A model generated the notes under the pieces. That model saw only the letters and a program-made list of their open reading frames with translations, had not been told where the DNA came from and ran no database searches. The position numbers and the translations under genes were made by a program. Shown here in pieces: positions 44,178-52,972 of a stretch of 64,000 nucleotides of DNA. The stretch spans positions 1-64,000 of the forward strand of contig JBBDMI010000008.1 of NCBI GenBank assembly GCA_040878395.1, in the 5' to 3' direction. This stretch comes from Candidatus Dependentiae bacterium. GTDB taxonomy: Bacteria; Babelota; Babeliae; Babelales; Vermiphilaceae. Each line of letters opens with the position of its first letter. The stretch's first letter is position 1.

Positions 44178-44604
44178 ACAGTTGCCCCATACAGCGGATA
44201 TAAAAATTCGGGTTTTTGGCAGCACAAAAAAAGAGTTATTTAAGCATGCATTGATCGGTATGTTTCAAGTTATTGGGCCGTATGCAAAAGGATGTACAAA
44301 AGAAGGTGATTTTCTTGTTTGTCCGAATCTTCCAAAGAAACATGCAATTGATATTGATTCTCCTGATACTGAAAGTTTACTTGTTGATTTTTTATCCGAT
44401 GCGCTATGGTTTTCAGATGTGTATAATGAAGCCTATTTGAGTGCGGATATTCATGAACTTTCAGATACGCATATTAAAGCCGCCATATATGGAGTTGAGG
44501 TTATCGGTTTTGATGTGGTAGAAATGAAAGCGGTAACGTATCACGATTTGTATATCAAGCAAATTGATGATATATGGCAAGCAGAAATTGTATTTGATAT
44601 TTAG
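44164..44604 (+). CDS. archease
   Basis: A 146-residue protein of the archease family, which speeds activation and turnover of the RNA ligase RtcB. The N-terminal LPHTADIKIRVFGST, SLLVDFLSDALWFSD (about 72-86) and the C-terminal KAVTYHDLYIKQIDDIWQ then AEIVFDI fit the family in order, including the acidic metal-binding residues. It is followed directly by rtcB, the known functional partner. The pair repairs or splices RNA ends of the 2',3'-cyclic phosphate and 5'-OH type. Confidence 0.92.
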   Translation: MKIFEQLPHTADIKIRVFGSTKKELFKHALIGMFQVIGPYAKGCTKEGDFLVCPNLPKKHAIDIDSPDTESLLVDFLSDALWFSDVYNEAYLSADIHELSDTHIKAAIYGVEVIGFDVVEMKAVTYHDLYIKQIDDIWQAEIVFDI

Positions 44605-44620
44605 GTTAAGGATGTATGTT

Positions 44621-46075
44621 GTGAGTAAATCGATACGTTGGCAAGATTTAATAAAAATTTCTGATTATTGTTATGAAGTTCCACAATCATTTCGTGATGA
44701 CATGCGTGTTTCGGCACGTGCATTTATAACTGAGGATATGTTCAAAGATGTTTCAGGCGATAGATCTCTTGAGCAGTTGATCAATGTTGCAACATTACCC
44801 GGTATACAAAAAGCTGCATTTGCAATGCCGGACATGCATCAAGGCTATGGATTTCCAATCGGTGGTGTTGCTGCAATGGCAATTGATGAAGGTGGTGTGA
44901 TTTCACCCGGTGGCATTGGTTATGATATCAATTGTGGTGTGCGCTTAATGGTTGCCGATGCAACGTATGGTGAAGTTAAGCCGTACTTAGAGCAGATTGC
45001 TACCGAACTGTTCAATGCAGTTCCATCCGGAGTTGGTCGCGGCGGGAGATTGAAACTTGATATGCATGAATTGGATGAAGTTTTGCGTTATGGTGCAAAA
45101 CATATGGTCAAAAAAGGATTTGGTACGCAAGAAGATTTAGATCATTGCCAAGAGGGTGGCTGCATGGAAGTTGCGCGGCCTGATTTGGTGACTGATCGTG
45201 CAAAGCAACGTGGTGCAGATCAGTTGGGTACATTGGGGTCAGGTAATCATTTTCTTGAAGTGCAAAAAGTTGATGAGATTTATGATGAAGAAGCTGCCCA
45301 AGTGTTTGGTTTACAAAAAGGGTTATTAACGGTAATGATTCATTGTGGATCACGTGGTCTGGGGCATCAAACATGCACTGATTATGTGCGCATTATGAAC
45401 AAAGCAATGCCAAAATGGGGTTATCAATTGCCCGATCGAGAATTAGTGTGTGCACCATTTTTGTCTCAAGAAGCTCAAGATTATTATTATGCAATGGCAG
45501 CAGCGGCAAATTTTGCATGGGCAAATCGTCATATGATTGGAGTTTGGGTACGGGAAGCATTTAACAATGTAGTTACCAATGTGAATTTGACAACTGTGTA
45601 TGATGTTTCACATAATATTGGCAGTGTTGAAACGCATAATATTAATGGTAAAGAAAAGCGCCTTATTATGCATCGTAAGGGTGCAACGCGTTCATTTGGT
45701 CCGGGGCATCCTGAAGTTCCTAAGCGCTATCGTGATGTTGGTCAACCGGTGTTGATTCCGGGAACCATGGGCACAAGTTCATATGTTTTGGCAGGTACCA
45801 AAGAAGGGATGGATGTTGCATTCGGTTCATGTTGTCATGGTGCAGGCAGACGTTTATCACGTACTGCAGCAAAAAAAATGGTCCGTGGACCTGCATTGCG
45901 CAAAGAGCTTGAAGATCATAATATTATTGTTCGTTGCGATTCGGATAAAGGTTTGGCCGAGGAGGCACCAATTGCCTATAAAGATGTAGATTCGGTGGTT
46001 AATGTCGTACAAAATGCAAAAATTGCACGTAAAGTTGCACGATTAGTGCCGGTTGCCGTTATTAAAGGTGGATGA
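44621..46075 (+). CDS. rtcB: RNA-splicing/repair ligase RtcB
   Basis: A 484-residue GTP-dependent RNA ligase joining 2',3'-cyclic-phosphate or 3'-phosphate ends to 5'-OH ends. Landmarks: MPDMHQGYGFPIGGVAA, the metal-binding GYDINCGVRL (Asp and Cys), GSGNHFLEVQ, the His-bearing IHCGSRGLGHQ, HRKGATRSFGPGHPE, and the guanylated His in FGSCCHGAGRRLSR. The C-terminus VARLVPVAVIKGG is standard. GTG at 44621 is favoured since AAGGATG lies upstream at a good distance; ATG 44612 is the alternative. A strong terminator follows. Confidence 0.96.
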   Translation: MSKSIRWQDLIKISDYCYEVPQSFRDDMRVSARAFITEDMFKDVSGDRSLEQLINVATLPGIQKAAFAMPDMHQGYGFPIGGVAAMAIDEGGVISPGGIGYDINCGVRLMVADATYGEVKPYLEQIATELFNAVPSGVGRGGRLKLDMHELDEVLRYGAKHMVKKGFGTQEDLDHCQEGGCMEVARPDLVTDRAKQRGADQLGTLGSGNHFLEVQKVDEIYDEEAAQVFGLQKGLLTVMIHCGSRGLGHQTCTDYVRIMNKAMPKWGYQLPDRELVCAPFLSQEAQDYYYAMAAAANFAWANRHMIGVWVREAFNNVVTNVNLTTVYDVSHNIGSVETHNINGKEKRLIMHRKGATRSFGPGHPEVPKRYRDVGQPVLIPGTMGTSSYVLAGTKEGMDVAFGSCCHGAGRRLSRTAAKKMVRGPALRKELEDHNIIVRCDSDKGLAEEAPIAYKDVDSVVNVVQNAKIARKVARLVPVAVIKGG

Positions 46076-46076
46076 A

Positions 46077-46113
46077 TTTAAAAAGGGCTACACATCATGC
46101 AGCCCTTTTTAAA
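46077..46113 (+). terminator. strong terminator after rtcB
   Basis: TTTAAAAAGGGCT (46077-46089) and AGCCCTTTTTAAA (46101-46113) form a 13-bp perfect stem with an 11-base loop, starting 1 base after the rtcB stop. T runs exist on both strands, so it can also serve the convergent small gene at 46135. Confidence 0.9.
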
Positions 46114-46134
46114 TTGAAGATCTTGCTTGGTTGC

Positions 46135-46365
46135 TTATTTTTTATCTGCTTCTAGTAGCTGTCTGTGACGATTGTAAGTGCATCGATCATGTTCTTTTGT
46201 GCCTGGTCGGTAGTTTCTTTTACATTCATCCGAAGCTTGCTTTCCTAAAACCTGAAATCTTTGTGCTCGGCGTATAGCTTCAGGATTATCCCCTGAAACT
46301 TTATAGGCAAAGATTCCTGCTGAACTCATAAGAACCAATGTGCATATCATTTTTAGAAATTTCAT
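46135..46365 (-). CDS. small exported two-Cys protein (PGTKExDxC type)
   Basis: A 76-residue protein with signal peptide MKFLKMICTLVLMSSAGIFA. The mature part has two Cys around the motif YRPGTKEHDRCTYNR (about 52-66). The next gene upstream has the same motif. A disulphide between the two Cys is likely. AAGGAG gives the ribosome site. Function unknown. Confidence 0.7.
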   Translation of the reverse strand: MKFLKMICTLVLMSSAGIFAYKVSGDNPEAIRRAQRFQVLGKQASDECKRNYRPGTKEHDRCTYNRHRQLLEADKK

Positions 46366-46409
46366 AACGATCTCCTTTTGTTATGATTAATTTAATAAAC
46401 ATATTGCGT

Positions 46410-46667
46410 TTATCTACCGCAACATGATTTTTTATTATTGTTGTTTTGGCCAACATTTTTTTGAGTATTATAATTTGACTGAGTATTGTTTTGTGCTTGA
46501 GCATTATTTGCTTTTACTTTTTCAACGCATTCATCATATTCTTTTGTTCCCGGTTCAAATCCATGCAATACCGAGCATGTTGAATGTGGATCACTGGTTT
46601 GGGTTACGGCATAAAGAGCACCTGAGCTGATAATGCTTAATGCGATTATGGTAAGCTTTAATTTCAT
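46410..46667 (-). CDS. small exported Cys protein, paralog of its neighbour
   Basis: An 85-residue protein with signal peptide MKLKLTIIALSIISSGALYA and the motif FEPGTKEYDECVEKVK (about 37-52), nearly the same as in the neighbour at 46135. The C-terminal part is Asn/Gln-rich and ends KKSCCGR. The P-G-T-x-E/A-Y-x-x-C pattern is found in small periplasmic or lipoprotein-like proteins of unknown role. AAAGGAAA gives the ribosome site. Confidence 0.7.
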   Translation of the reverse strand: MKLKLTIIALSIISSGALYAVTQTSDPHSTCSVLHGFEPGTKEYDECVEKVKANNAQAQNNTQSNYNTQKNVGQNNNNKKSCCGR

Positions 46668-46887
46668 ACTATTTTTCCTTTAATTGTTAAAACTTATACT
46701 TTTATTATTTCATATCTGTACTTTAATTATATATGTTATGTAGCCAATTCGGCAATAGTTTGTTGTGGCATTTGGGGTGACTAGGTAATAAATTACCAGA
46801 AAATTGATATTATTTACCTAATAAATCAGGGAGATTTTCTTGGATTTGGGCAGTTTTTTAGGGATAAAATAGCAAAAAAAGCTGATA

Positions 46888-47550
46888 TCAGATGGTTTCT
46901 TCATGAATTTCTATATTTTGCTGAATAAGCCATATTTTCCATTTATGAGGAATTGTCTGTTTTGAGCTTACTTGGTATATGCAATTACAATCATGTACTT
47001 GATTGTAATGTTCAACTAACGCTTGTTGCTCAATGAACTGTTTTTTCAATTTACTTGAGCTTTGGTGCCAGGTAATATTTTTGCATTCAACCATATGCTC
47101 ATCAGTTTGTATATCGATTTCACGCGAAAGAGTTCCGTCCGTGAGGATTTTGTTGAAATGCTTTATTGTTTCATTTTCTTCATATAGCGAAATTGCTCGT
47201 TCAATTTCATATGCATGTCCTTTTATCATGATTTCATTATGTGTATCAGTTACTAAGCGTAATGTTTCTATGTATCCGGGTGTATTTAAAAAAAGTGTTG
47301 CCGATAGCATGAGCATTGATCGATAAGAATGTAGATGTGCAGAAAGTTTTTCTAAAGATGAAAGTGTTTCGGTTAGTGCATCATCGGACTTGCTTTGTTC
47401 TGTTTTTTTAAATTGAGAGAAGGTTCCGGCAGTAGTTTTTTTAGAAATATTTTTTTTGAGAATGGCATGTGTCGTACGTAATATTTTTGGTAAATTACAT
47501 TCGGCAGCTTGGGCTGTGAAAAATACGATAAACAGTAAACTGTGTTTCAT
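46888..47550 (-). CDS. exported protein with possible PD-(D/E)xK nuclease motif
   Basis: A 220-residue protein with signal peptide MKHSLLFIVFFTAQA. Near residue 143-155 the sequence REIDIQTDEHMVECKN has the shape of a PD-(D/E)xK nuclease core (E-x-D, a strand, then E-C-K), followed by a helix with KKQFIEQQALVEHYN. The N-terminal half is helical. If the core is real this would be an exported nuclease; without structure prediction it is only a suggestion. The 220-bp gap upstream to the Cys protein gene shows nothing coding. Confidence 0.6.
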   Translation of the reverse strand: MKHSLLFIVFFTAQAAECNLPKILRTTHAILKKNISKKTTAGTFSQFKKTEQSKSDDALTETLSSLEKLSAHLHSYRSMLMLSATLFLNTPGYIETLRLVTDTHNEIMIKGHAYEIERAISLYEENETIKHFNKILTDGTLSREIDIQTDEHMVECKNITWHQSSSKLKKQFIEQQALVEHYNQVHDCNCIYQVSSKQTIPHKWKIWLIQQNIEIHEETI

Positions 47551-47712
47551 TGTTACTCCTTTTGTTGAGTTAACATAGTTTTAGTTTATTTTACGTATGG
47601 ATGTAAAGTTTTTTAGGTGTTTTGAGTATATGGAGAGTGTAAGTGTCAGACAGTTTGGGACCATTTTTGGTACACTTAAATAGTGGCTGGTTACAGGTGA
47701 AAAGGTTAAAAA

Positions 47713-48040
47713 ATGGAATCAATTAAGATTATTCCTGTATGCTTTTATAAAGAAGATTCAGGTAATGAGCCTGTTCGAGAATGGTTATATGAACTTACTG
47801 CAGATGATAGAAAAAACATTGGGAAAGATATTAGAATAATACAGATAGATTGGCCTACAGGAGCTCCTTTAGTGAAGCCTTTAGGTGGAAGATTAGGAGT
47901 CGATTAGATAATCGCATTGCACGTATAATATTTGTATTTGAAGAAGGCACAATGATTTTGCTTCATGGATTTATAAAAAAAGCCAAAAGACACCAAAAAA
48001 TGATTTAGATCTTGCTCGTAAAAGAGCTAAAAAATTATAG
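47713..48040 (+). pseudogene. decayed HigB/Gp49-like toxin gene
   Basis: The first 60 or so codons (ESIKIIPVCFYKEDSGNEPVR region, then WLYELTADDRKNIGKDIRII) match the phage Gp49-like HigB toxin family, an mRNA-cleaving RelE-fold group. The frame then breaks: the ORF stops at 47907, the expected continuation (RSRLDNRIARIIFVFEEGTM) lies in another frame from about 47895, and a second shift near 47980-47990 leads to NDLDLARKRAKKL and a stop at 48040. Two frameshifts make an active toxin unlikely. An intact antitoxin gene follows. The imperfect repeat GGACCATTTTTGGTAC upstream (near 47658-47673) may be an operator. Confidence 0.8.
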
Positions 48041-48050
48041 CGGAGAAGAC

Positions 48051-48353
48051 GTGAAAAAAAACAAACATATAGGCTCTAGTTTTGAGAATTTTCTTGAACA
48101 AGAAGGAATTATGCAAGAGGTTAATGCTGTTGCTGTCAAAGCAGTAATTGCTCATCACTTGCAAGAATACATGGTGAAAGAGCATATTACTCAAACAGTG
48201 ATGGCAAAACGATTAGGTACAAGTAGAACTGGATTGAAAAGACTTCTTGATCCTACAAACAGCTCAATAACTCTTTTAACACTTAATCGAGCAGCCGATG
48301 TTTTAGGTAAAAAAATTGAGATAAACTTGGTAGACTCAATCTCAAAAAAATGA
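48051..48353 (+). CDS. higA: HigA-type XRE antitoxin
   Basis: A 100-residue protein with a helix-turn-helix DNA-binding domain (about 48-90: ITQTVMAKRLGTSRTGLKRL then ITLLTLNRAADVLG), as in antitoxins paired with Gp49-like HigB toxins. GTG at 48051 is the start, with CGGAGAAG just upstream; earlier in-frame codons overlap the toxin remnant. The toxin gene directly upstream is broken by frameshifts, so this antitoxin now stands without a working partner in cis. It may still repress its own promoter. Confidence 0.83.
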   Translation: MKKNKHIGSSFENFLEQEGIMQEVNAVAVKAVIAHHLQEYMVKEHITQTVMAKRLGTSRTGLKRLLDPTNSSITLLTLNRAADVLGKKIEINLVDSISKK

Positions 48354-48362
48354 TTTGTAGTT

Positions 48363-48662
48363 TTACTTACCTAAATTACCAAATTTCTTATTTTGTGCAC
48401 GCCTGATCATTTCAGCTTTAAACGCTTCCCGGTCTTTTTTTGGATCGGGTAATGTTTGATGAGCAATTGAGGGTCGTGTTTCAGATAATTTTTGCTGTTG
48501 GATCTGTTTTTGGGCACGTTCATTTTCTGTAATGATTTGTTCAATTTCTGTATGATTCATACCTGTTTGTGCAAGCATAGTGCGTAAATCAGCTTGAGGA
48601 TCGGCTGCATATAAAAAAGTTGCATGAAGTGAAAATAAAAAGATAAAAAAGGGTTGTTTCAT
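48363..48662 (-). CDS. small exported protein
   Basis: A 99-residue protein with signal peptide MKQPFFIFLFSLHATFLYA and mature start ADPQADLR, very like that of the exported protein at 33118 (ADPQTTFK). The rest is charged and helical. The longer ORF from 48818 is rejected because it would overlap holB and bury the signal peptide. No family is recognised. Confidence 0.6.
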   Translation of the reverse strand: MKQPFFIFLFSLHATFLYAADPQADLRTMLAQTGMNHTEIEQIITENERAQKQIQQQKLSETRPSIAHQTLPDPKKDREAFKAEMIRRAQNKKFGNLGK

Positions 48663-48681
48663 CAATATTTTTTTCTTGAAA

Positions 48682-49413
48682 TTAATTATGTACATGAAAT
48701 TGCACAAAGAGGTTTTTCCAAAAAAGCTTGCTGCTTCCCGGCATTGGTGGTTTGAGGAGTCCATTTTTGAGTACATTAATACGTTGCATGATAATAGTAT
48801 GGTTGTCATTATTTTCAATCGCTTGTTTGTATTTGTTCATCCAAAAAGCAAGTAGTTGATCAATAAGGTCTATGCTTTGTTGCTCATTGATACTATTTTT
48901 TTGAATATACTGTAAAAAAATAAGTGGATCAGGAGGGGCGGTTGATGTGAAATTGTTAAACAGTTGTTGCAATTGGCCGGAAAATGTATCTTTTGTGAAT
49001 GTATGGATAATACAGCGTGATTTGATAGTGGGTAAAATATATTCTGTGCGTTCAGCACATAAAATAAAATGATAGCCTTTGGGTGGTTCTTCAATTGATT
49101 TGAGTAAACTATTGGCGCATTGTTTGCTCAAAAAATCAGCTTTTTGCAAAATAAAAAAACATTCATCATTGTCAGGTAGTGAAAAAGATAAGCGTTCATG
49201 AATTACTTTAATGTCATCGAGGGTATACTGTTTTTCCGGATTAATCCAGATAACGGCATGATGTTGTTGTTCGCGTATTTGCTTGCATGAGATGCATACA
49301 CCGCATCCCTCGTCTGTACAAAATCGTTTTTGCAGATAAGGAATGATCTCTATAATTAAATTATCGTGTGTACCGGTCCACAGTTGTGCCGGTGGTAATG
49401 TGTCTTTTTTCAT
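48682..49413 (-). CDS. holB: DNA polymerase III delta-prime subunit
   Basis: A 243-residue clamp-loader subunit. Signs are the zinc cluster CTDEGCGVCISCKQ (about 32-45), the LPDNDECFFILQKADFLSKQ block, NSLLKSIEEPPKGYHFIL (sensor region, about 102-119) and TIKSRCIIHTF. It lacks an obvious N-terminal Walker A, as is common in delta-prime. It overlaps tmk by 53 bp, the frequent tmk-holB gene pair, and helps load the sliding clamp during replication. Confidence 0.88.
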   Translation of the reverse strand: MKKDTLPPAQLWTGTHDNLIIEIIPYLQKRFCTDEGCGVCISCKQIREQQHHAVIWINPEKQYTLDDIKVIHERLSFSLPDNDECFFILQKADFLSKQCANSLLKSIEEPPKGYHFILCAERTEYILPTIKSRCIIHTFTKDTFSGQLQQLFNNFTSTAPPDPLIFLQYIQKNSINEQQSIDLIDQLLAFWMNKYKQAIENNDNHTIIMQRINVLKNGLLKPPMPGSSKLFWKNLFVQFHVHN

Positions 49414-50035
49414 ACAAAGAAAGCCATGGGGTTAAAGCAGATAACGCTTCTTGCAATATTGTTTGTTTATCATATATTCCATTAACTATTATAACATCTT
49501 TACGATTATTAAAAAGAGTACAAAAGCCATTATGAACATGCTGCATAAACTGTTCATGTTCTTTTTCAAAAGTGGTTAATGTTTCATTGCGTATGATTAA
49601 ACGCTCGCGTGCAATTTTTGGATCAGTATTGACAAAAATAGTAACATCGGGGGTGTAATTGCACATTGCCCAGGCATTTACTGTATTAATAAAATCGATA
49701 TCGATACCACGTGCAACTCCTTGATATACAACCGAAGAATCTGCCATACGATCTGAAATAACAATTTTATTTTGTTGTAATGCGGGAATCACTTTTTCAT
49801 TAAAATGCTGTGCACGATCTGCTGCAAATAATAAAAATTCTGCTTTTGCACAAATAGGTACATTTTGATTTTGCACAATAGACCGAATGCTTTTGCCCAG
49901 CCCTGAGTCACCAGGCTCTTTTGTGAGTAAAACAGAATATTGTCTTTCTAACTGCGTGCATAAAAGTTTGGCAAGCGTACTTTTGCCTGATCCGTCAATG
50001 CCTTCAATTGATATTAATAAACCATTAGTTTTCAT
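49361..50035 (-). CDS. tmk: thymidylate kinase
   Basis: A 224-residue kinase making dTDP from dTMP. The P-loop is IEGIDGSGKSTLAKLL (about 10-25), TKEPGDSGLG follows, and the DR motif is VISDRMADSSVVYQG (about 92-106). The start at 50035 is favoured by AAGG at 7-8 bases upstream, over the in-frame ATG at 50050. It is the upstream gene of the tmk-holB pair, divergent from the acyl-CoA ligase gene. Confidence 0.94.
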   Translation of the reverse strand: MKTNGLLISIEGIDGSGKSTLAKLLCTQLERQYSVLLTKEPGDSGLGKSIRSIVQNQNVPICAKAEFLLFAADRAQHFNEKVIPALQQNKIVISDRMADSSVVYQGVARGIDIDFINTVNAWAMCNYTPDVTIFVNTDPKIARERLIIRNETLTTFEKEHEQFMQHVHNGFCTLFNNRKDVIIVNGIYDKQTILQEALSALTPWLSLYEKRHITTGTTVDRYTR

Positions 50036-50139
50036 TTTTTTGCCTTGCAATAAATCATCTGTTGAATAAAAATGAGTATAACATGTTATGTTAGTATATA
50101 AGAAAATAAAATTTTTGCTTCAAGCAAAGGTAAAAGATT

Positions 50140-51708
50140 ATGAATAATATAATAAATGATGTATCTTCGGCAGAACGTATGCGTTTTGATAAGCTTATAG
50201 ATTCAATTACAAAAAATGGCAAATTGATGACATTGGGTCACTTATTAGAATGGTCAGCGAAAAAATATGGTGATCGCATTGCGCTCATATGTCGTGATGA
50301 GCAAATTAGTTTTAATCATCTGTTTGCGCGTGCCTGCATGTTTAGTGAATTATTGCGTCAAAAAGGAATTAAGTCGGGCGATAGTGTATTGGTATGGCTT
50401 GAAAACTCAATTGAATTTTATATTGCCTATTTTGGTGCTTTGCAAATAGGTGCAATTGTTGCACCGCTGAATGTATATTTAACTGAACGTGAATTGACGC
50501 ATATAATCAAAGATGCAGATGCACAGATAATGGTGACGTCTCAATCATTTTTAGAACGTTTAGGGGATCAACAAATTCAAGTTCCTATATTGCTCAAAGA
50601 GGATGCAATTAAATTAGATAAACCTATTACAACCGATAAATGTGTTATTACTGATAAAGATCCTGATGTATTAACGTTATTATTATATACTTCGGGTACA
50701 ACAGGATTGCCAAAGGGAGTAATGCTCAGTTCTCGTAATGTATTAACAAATGCGATGCAAGCAATTGCGCGCCAAGAGTTTAAACGTTGTAAAGTATTGT
50801 GTGTATTGCCATTGTTTCATAGTTTTGCACAAAATGCATGTATTTGGACGCCGTTGCTTTATGGTTGTACCGTGATTGTGGTTCCTAAAGTTGATCGACG
50901 TTTAATACTTGAAGGTTTGGCAAAAAAACCGTCAGTATTTTTGGGAGTTCCAGCTTTATATGGACTGTTATGTTTAATGAAAACAGCACCCCTTGCCGGT
51001 ATTGAACTGTTTGTTTGTGGTGGTGATGCATTGCCGGATAAAATTCGTTCTGCATTCGGCTTAATCTATAATCGTAAGATTTGCAACGGTTACGGTTTAA
51101 CTGAAACTTCACCATTAATTTCTATTGATTTAGATGATATGACAGAACCGACTAATTGTGTCGGCACGCCATGTATCAACGTGCAAGTGCAGATTCGTGA
51201 TGAGCAAGGCAATGTGTTAACTCAAGGGCAAGTAGGTCAATTATGGGTAACAGGCCCCAACATAATGCTTGGTTATCACAATGCGCAAGAAGCAACCGAT
51301 AAAGTATTGAAAAATGGCTGGTTCGATACCGGAGATCTTGCATATATTAATCGACGTGGCAAAATTGTTATTGCCGGACGGGAAAAAGATTTGATTATTC
51401 ATAAAGGCTTTAATATTTATCCGCAAGAAATTGAAAATGTGTTATTGAGTCATGCTGATGTAATTCGAGCTGCAGTGATTGGTAAAAAAGAAAATGCAGT
51501 AGGTGAAATTCCTATTGCGGTTGTGCAAGTAAGGACTGAAAGTTCTACATTGATATCGGAATTGAAAAAGCGCTGTAAGGAGCAGTTGGCAGCGTATAAA
51601 ATTCCAAAAGATATTATCGTGGTCAAAAGAGATCCACCATTGACGGCAACGGGTAAAATAAATAAGAAAAAGCTCAAACAGCAGTTATTTACCGATGAAG
51701 AAAATTAA
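50140..51708 (+). CDS. long-chain acyl-CoA ligase-like AMP-forming enzyme
   Basis: A 522-residue adenylate-forming enzyme. Motifs: LLLYTSGTTGLPKGVML (about 178-194, ATP loop), GYGLTETSPLISID, GWFDTGDLAYINRRGKI (about 389-405) and the C-terminal catalytic Lys in LTATGKINKKKL (about 503-514). The domain order fits the fatty acid (FadD-like) branch. It probably activates fatty acids, perhaps those freed from host lipids by phospholipases. It overlaps the next glycosyltransferase gene by 14 bp. Confidence 0.9.
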   Translation: MNNIINDVSSAERMRFDKLIDSITKNGKLMTLGHLLEWSAKKYGDRIALICRDEQISFNHLFARACMFSELLRQKGIKSGDSVLVWLENSIEFYIAYFGALQIGAIVAPLNVYLTERELTHIIKDADAQIMVTSQSFLERLGDQQIQVPILLKEDAIKLDKPITTDKCVITDKDPDVLTLLLYTSGTTGLPKGVMLSSRNVLTNAMQAIARQEFKRCKVLCVLPLFHSFAQNACIWTPLLYGCTVIVVPKVDRRLILEGLAKKPSVFLGVPALYGLLCLMKTAPLAGIELFVCGGDALPDKIRSAFGLIYNRKICNGYGLTETSPLISIDLDDMTEPTNCVGTPCINVQVQIRDEQGNVLTQGQVGQLWVTGPNIMLGYHNAQEATDKVLKNGWFDTGDLAYINRRGKIVIAGREKDLIIHKGFNIYPQEIENVLLSHADVIRAAVIGKKENAVGEIPIAVVQVRTESSTLISELKKRCKEQLAAYKIPKDIIVVKRDPPLTATGKINKKKLKQQLFTDEEN

Positions 51709-52801
51709 ACTTATTCATGTGACTTCCAGTTTGCAAATGGGCGGTGCAGAACGAACGCTATTTAATATTGTAAAGCATTTACGCGATCAGTTTGATCAAA
51801 CCGTTATCTATTTTAATGATGGTCCATTTGTGCAAGAGTTACAAGATTTGGGCATTTCCGTTATGCACATAAAAGGGTTTGCTTTTCGTTATGATCCATT
51901 CTTTTTTTGGCGTTTGTATAAAACATTGAAACAGCAAAATCCTGATGTTATACACACGCTGTTATGGGCAGCAAATGTGTCGGTACGTATTTGTGCAAAG
52001 TTGCTTGGAATACCATTTGTTACCGTTTATCATAATAATGTGGAGCAAGACGGTGGTATCCGTTCATTTATTGATACGATTACCTTGCGCTTTGGCAAAA
52101 AACAGATTGCTGTTTCAGAGCAAGTTGCGCAATCACTCAAAAAAAGAACAACTTGGTTGCCGGCATCAAACATTGAAGTTATCACTAATGGCATTGAAGT
52201 TCCTCAATTAAGACGAGTTATAAAAAGAAACGAACTTGGTATTGATGATAATGCATTTGTTATTGGTGCGGTTGGAAGGTTTGTGCCGGTTAAACAGTTT
52301 GATTTTTTATTGCGTTCGAGTGCAAATGTAATGAAGGTGCACAAGCATGTTTATTTACTTTTGGTTGGGACGGGTATTTTAGAACAAGAGTTGCGTAGTC
52401 TGGCTTGTCAGTTAGATATTTCGGATAAGGTTATATTTGTGGTGGGCAAGTCTGCAATCGATTATTATCCATTGTTTGATTGTTTTGTTCAAAGTTCTGA
52501 TAAAGAAGGAATATCTATTGCATTGCTTGAGGCAATGCATTTTTCATTGCCATGTATAGTTATGGGTCATTTTTATGTTCATCCGGTTATTACTCATGGC
52601 TTTGATGGTTTTGTGTGTCCTGTTGGTAATGGTTCGATTTTGGAAGAATATGTTAAGGTGATCATTGAACAACAGAAGCATATTTTGGCTACTATTGGCG
52701 ATCAGGCAAAAAAGACGATTTGTAATCAATTTGAAGTTAAAATAATGATTCATAAATACGCAATATTGTTTAAAGATTTATGTAAGAAAAATACAAAGTG
52801 A
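51695..52801 (+). CDS. GT4-like glycosyltransferase
   Basis: A 368-residue GT-B glycosyltransferase. The N-terminal HVTSSLQMGGAERTLFNI (about 8-25) and the C-terminal AVGRFVPVKQFDFLL (about 190-204) with DKEGISIALLEAMHFSLPCI (about 269-288; E-x7-E pattern) identify family GT4. It likely adds a sugar to an envelope lipid or polysaccharide. It is translationally coupled to the acyl-CoA ligase gene, which might point to a shared lipid-glycan pathway, but this is inference. Confidence 0.88.
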   Translation: MKKIKLIHVTSSLQMGGAERTLFNIVKHLRDQFDQTVIYFNDGPFVQELQDLGISVMHIKGFAFRYDPFFFWRLYKTLKQQNPDVIHTLLWAANVSVRICAKLLGIPFVTVYHNNVEQDGGIRSFIDTITLRFGKKQIAVSEQVAQSLKKRTTWLPASNIEVITNGIEVPQLRRVIKRNELGIDDNAFVIGAVGRFVPVKQFDFLLRSSANVMKVHKHVYLLLVGTGILEQELRSLACQLDISDKVIFVVGKSAIDYYPLFDCFVQSSDKEGISIALLEAMHFSLPCIVMGHFYVHPVITHGFDGFVCPVGNGSILEEYVKVIIEQQKHILATIGDQAKKTICNQFEVKIMIHKYAILFKDLCKKNTK

Positions 52802-52923
52802 ATTATGATTTGTATCTCCAATAGTGCCTTCTACTCGGATCAAAAAACTGATGGCAAAAGTTTGCTTTTTAAAAGAATATTGTGTACCATTATAACATCA
52901 ATTAACTTAGATAACCTCCATTT

Positions 52924-52955
52924 CCCCTATCCATGACGTTCTGTCAGGATGGGGG
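52924..52955. other. hairpin before the metallo-hydrolase gene
   Basis: CCCCTATCC (52924-52932) and GGATGGGGG (52947-52955) pair over 9 bp (one T-G), with an inner TGAC/GTCA extension. TAACTTTTATTT follows. It lies between the glycosyltransferase stop and the next start, 17 bases before that ATG, and could be a terminator or an RNA element in the leader. Confidence 0.5.
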
Positions 52956-52972
52956 TAACTTTTATTTAGTAC

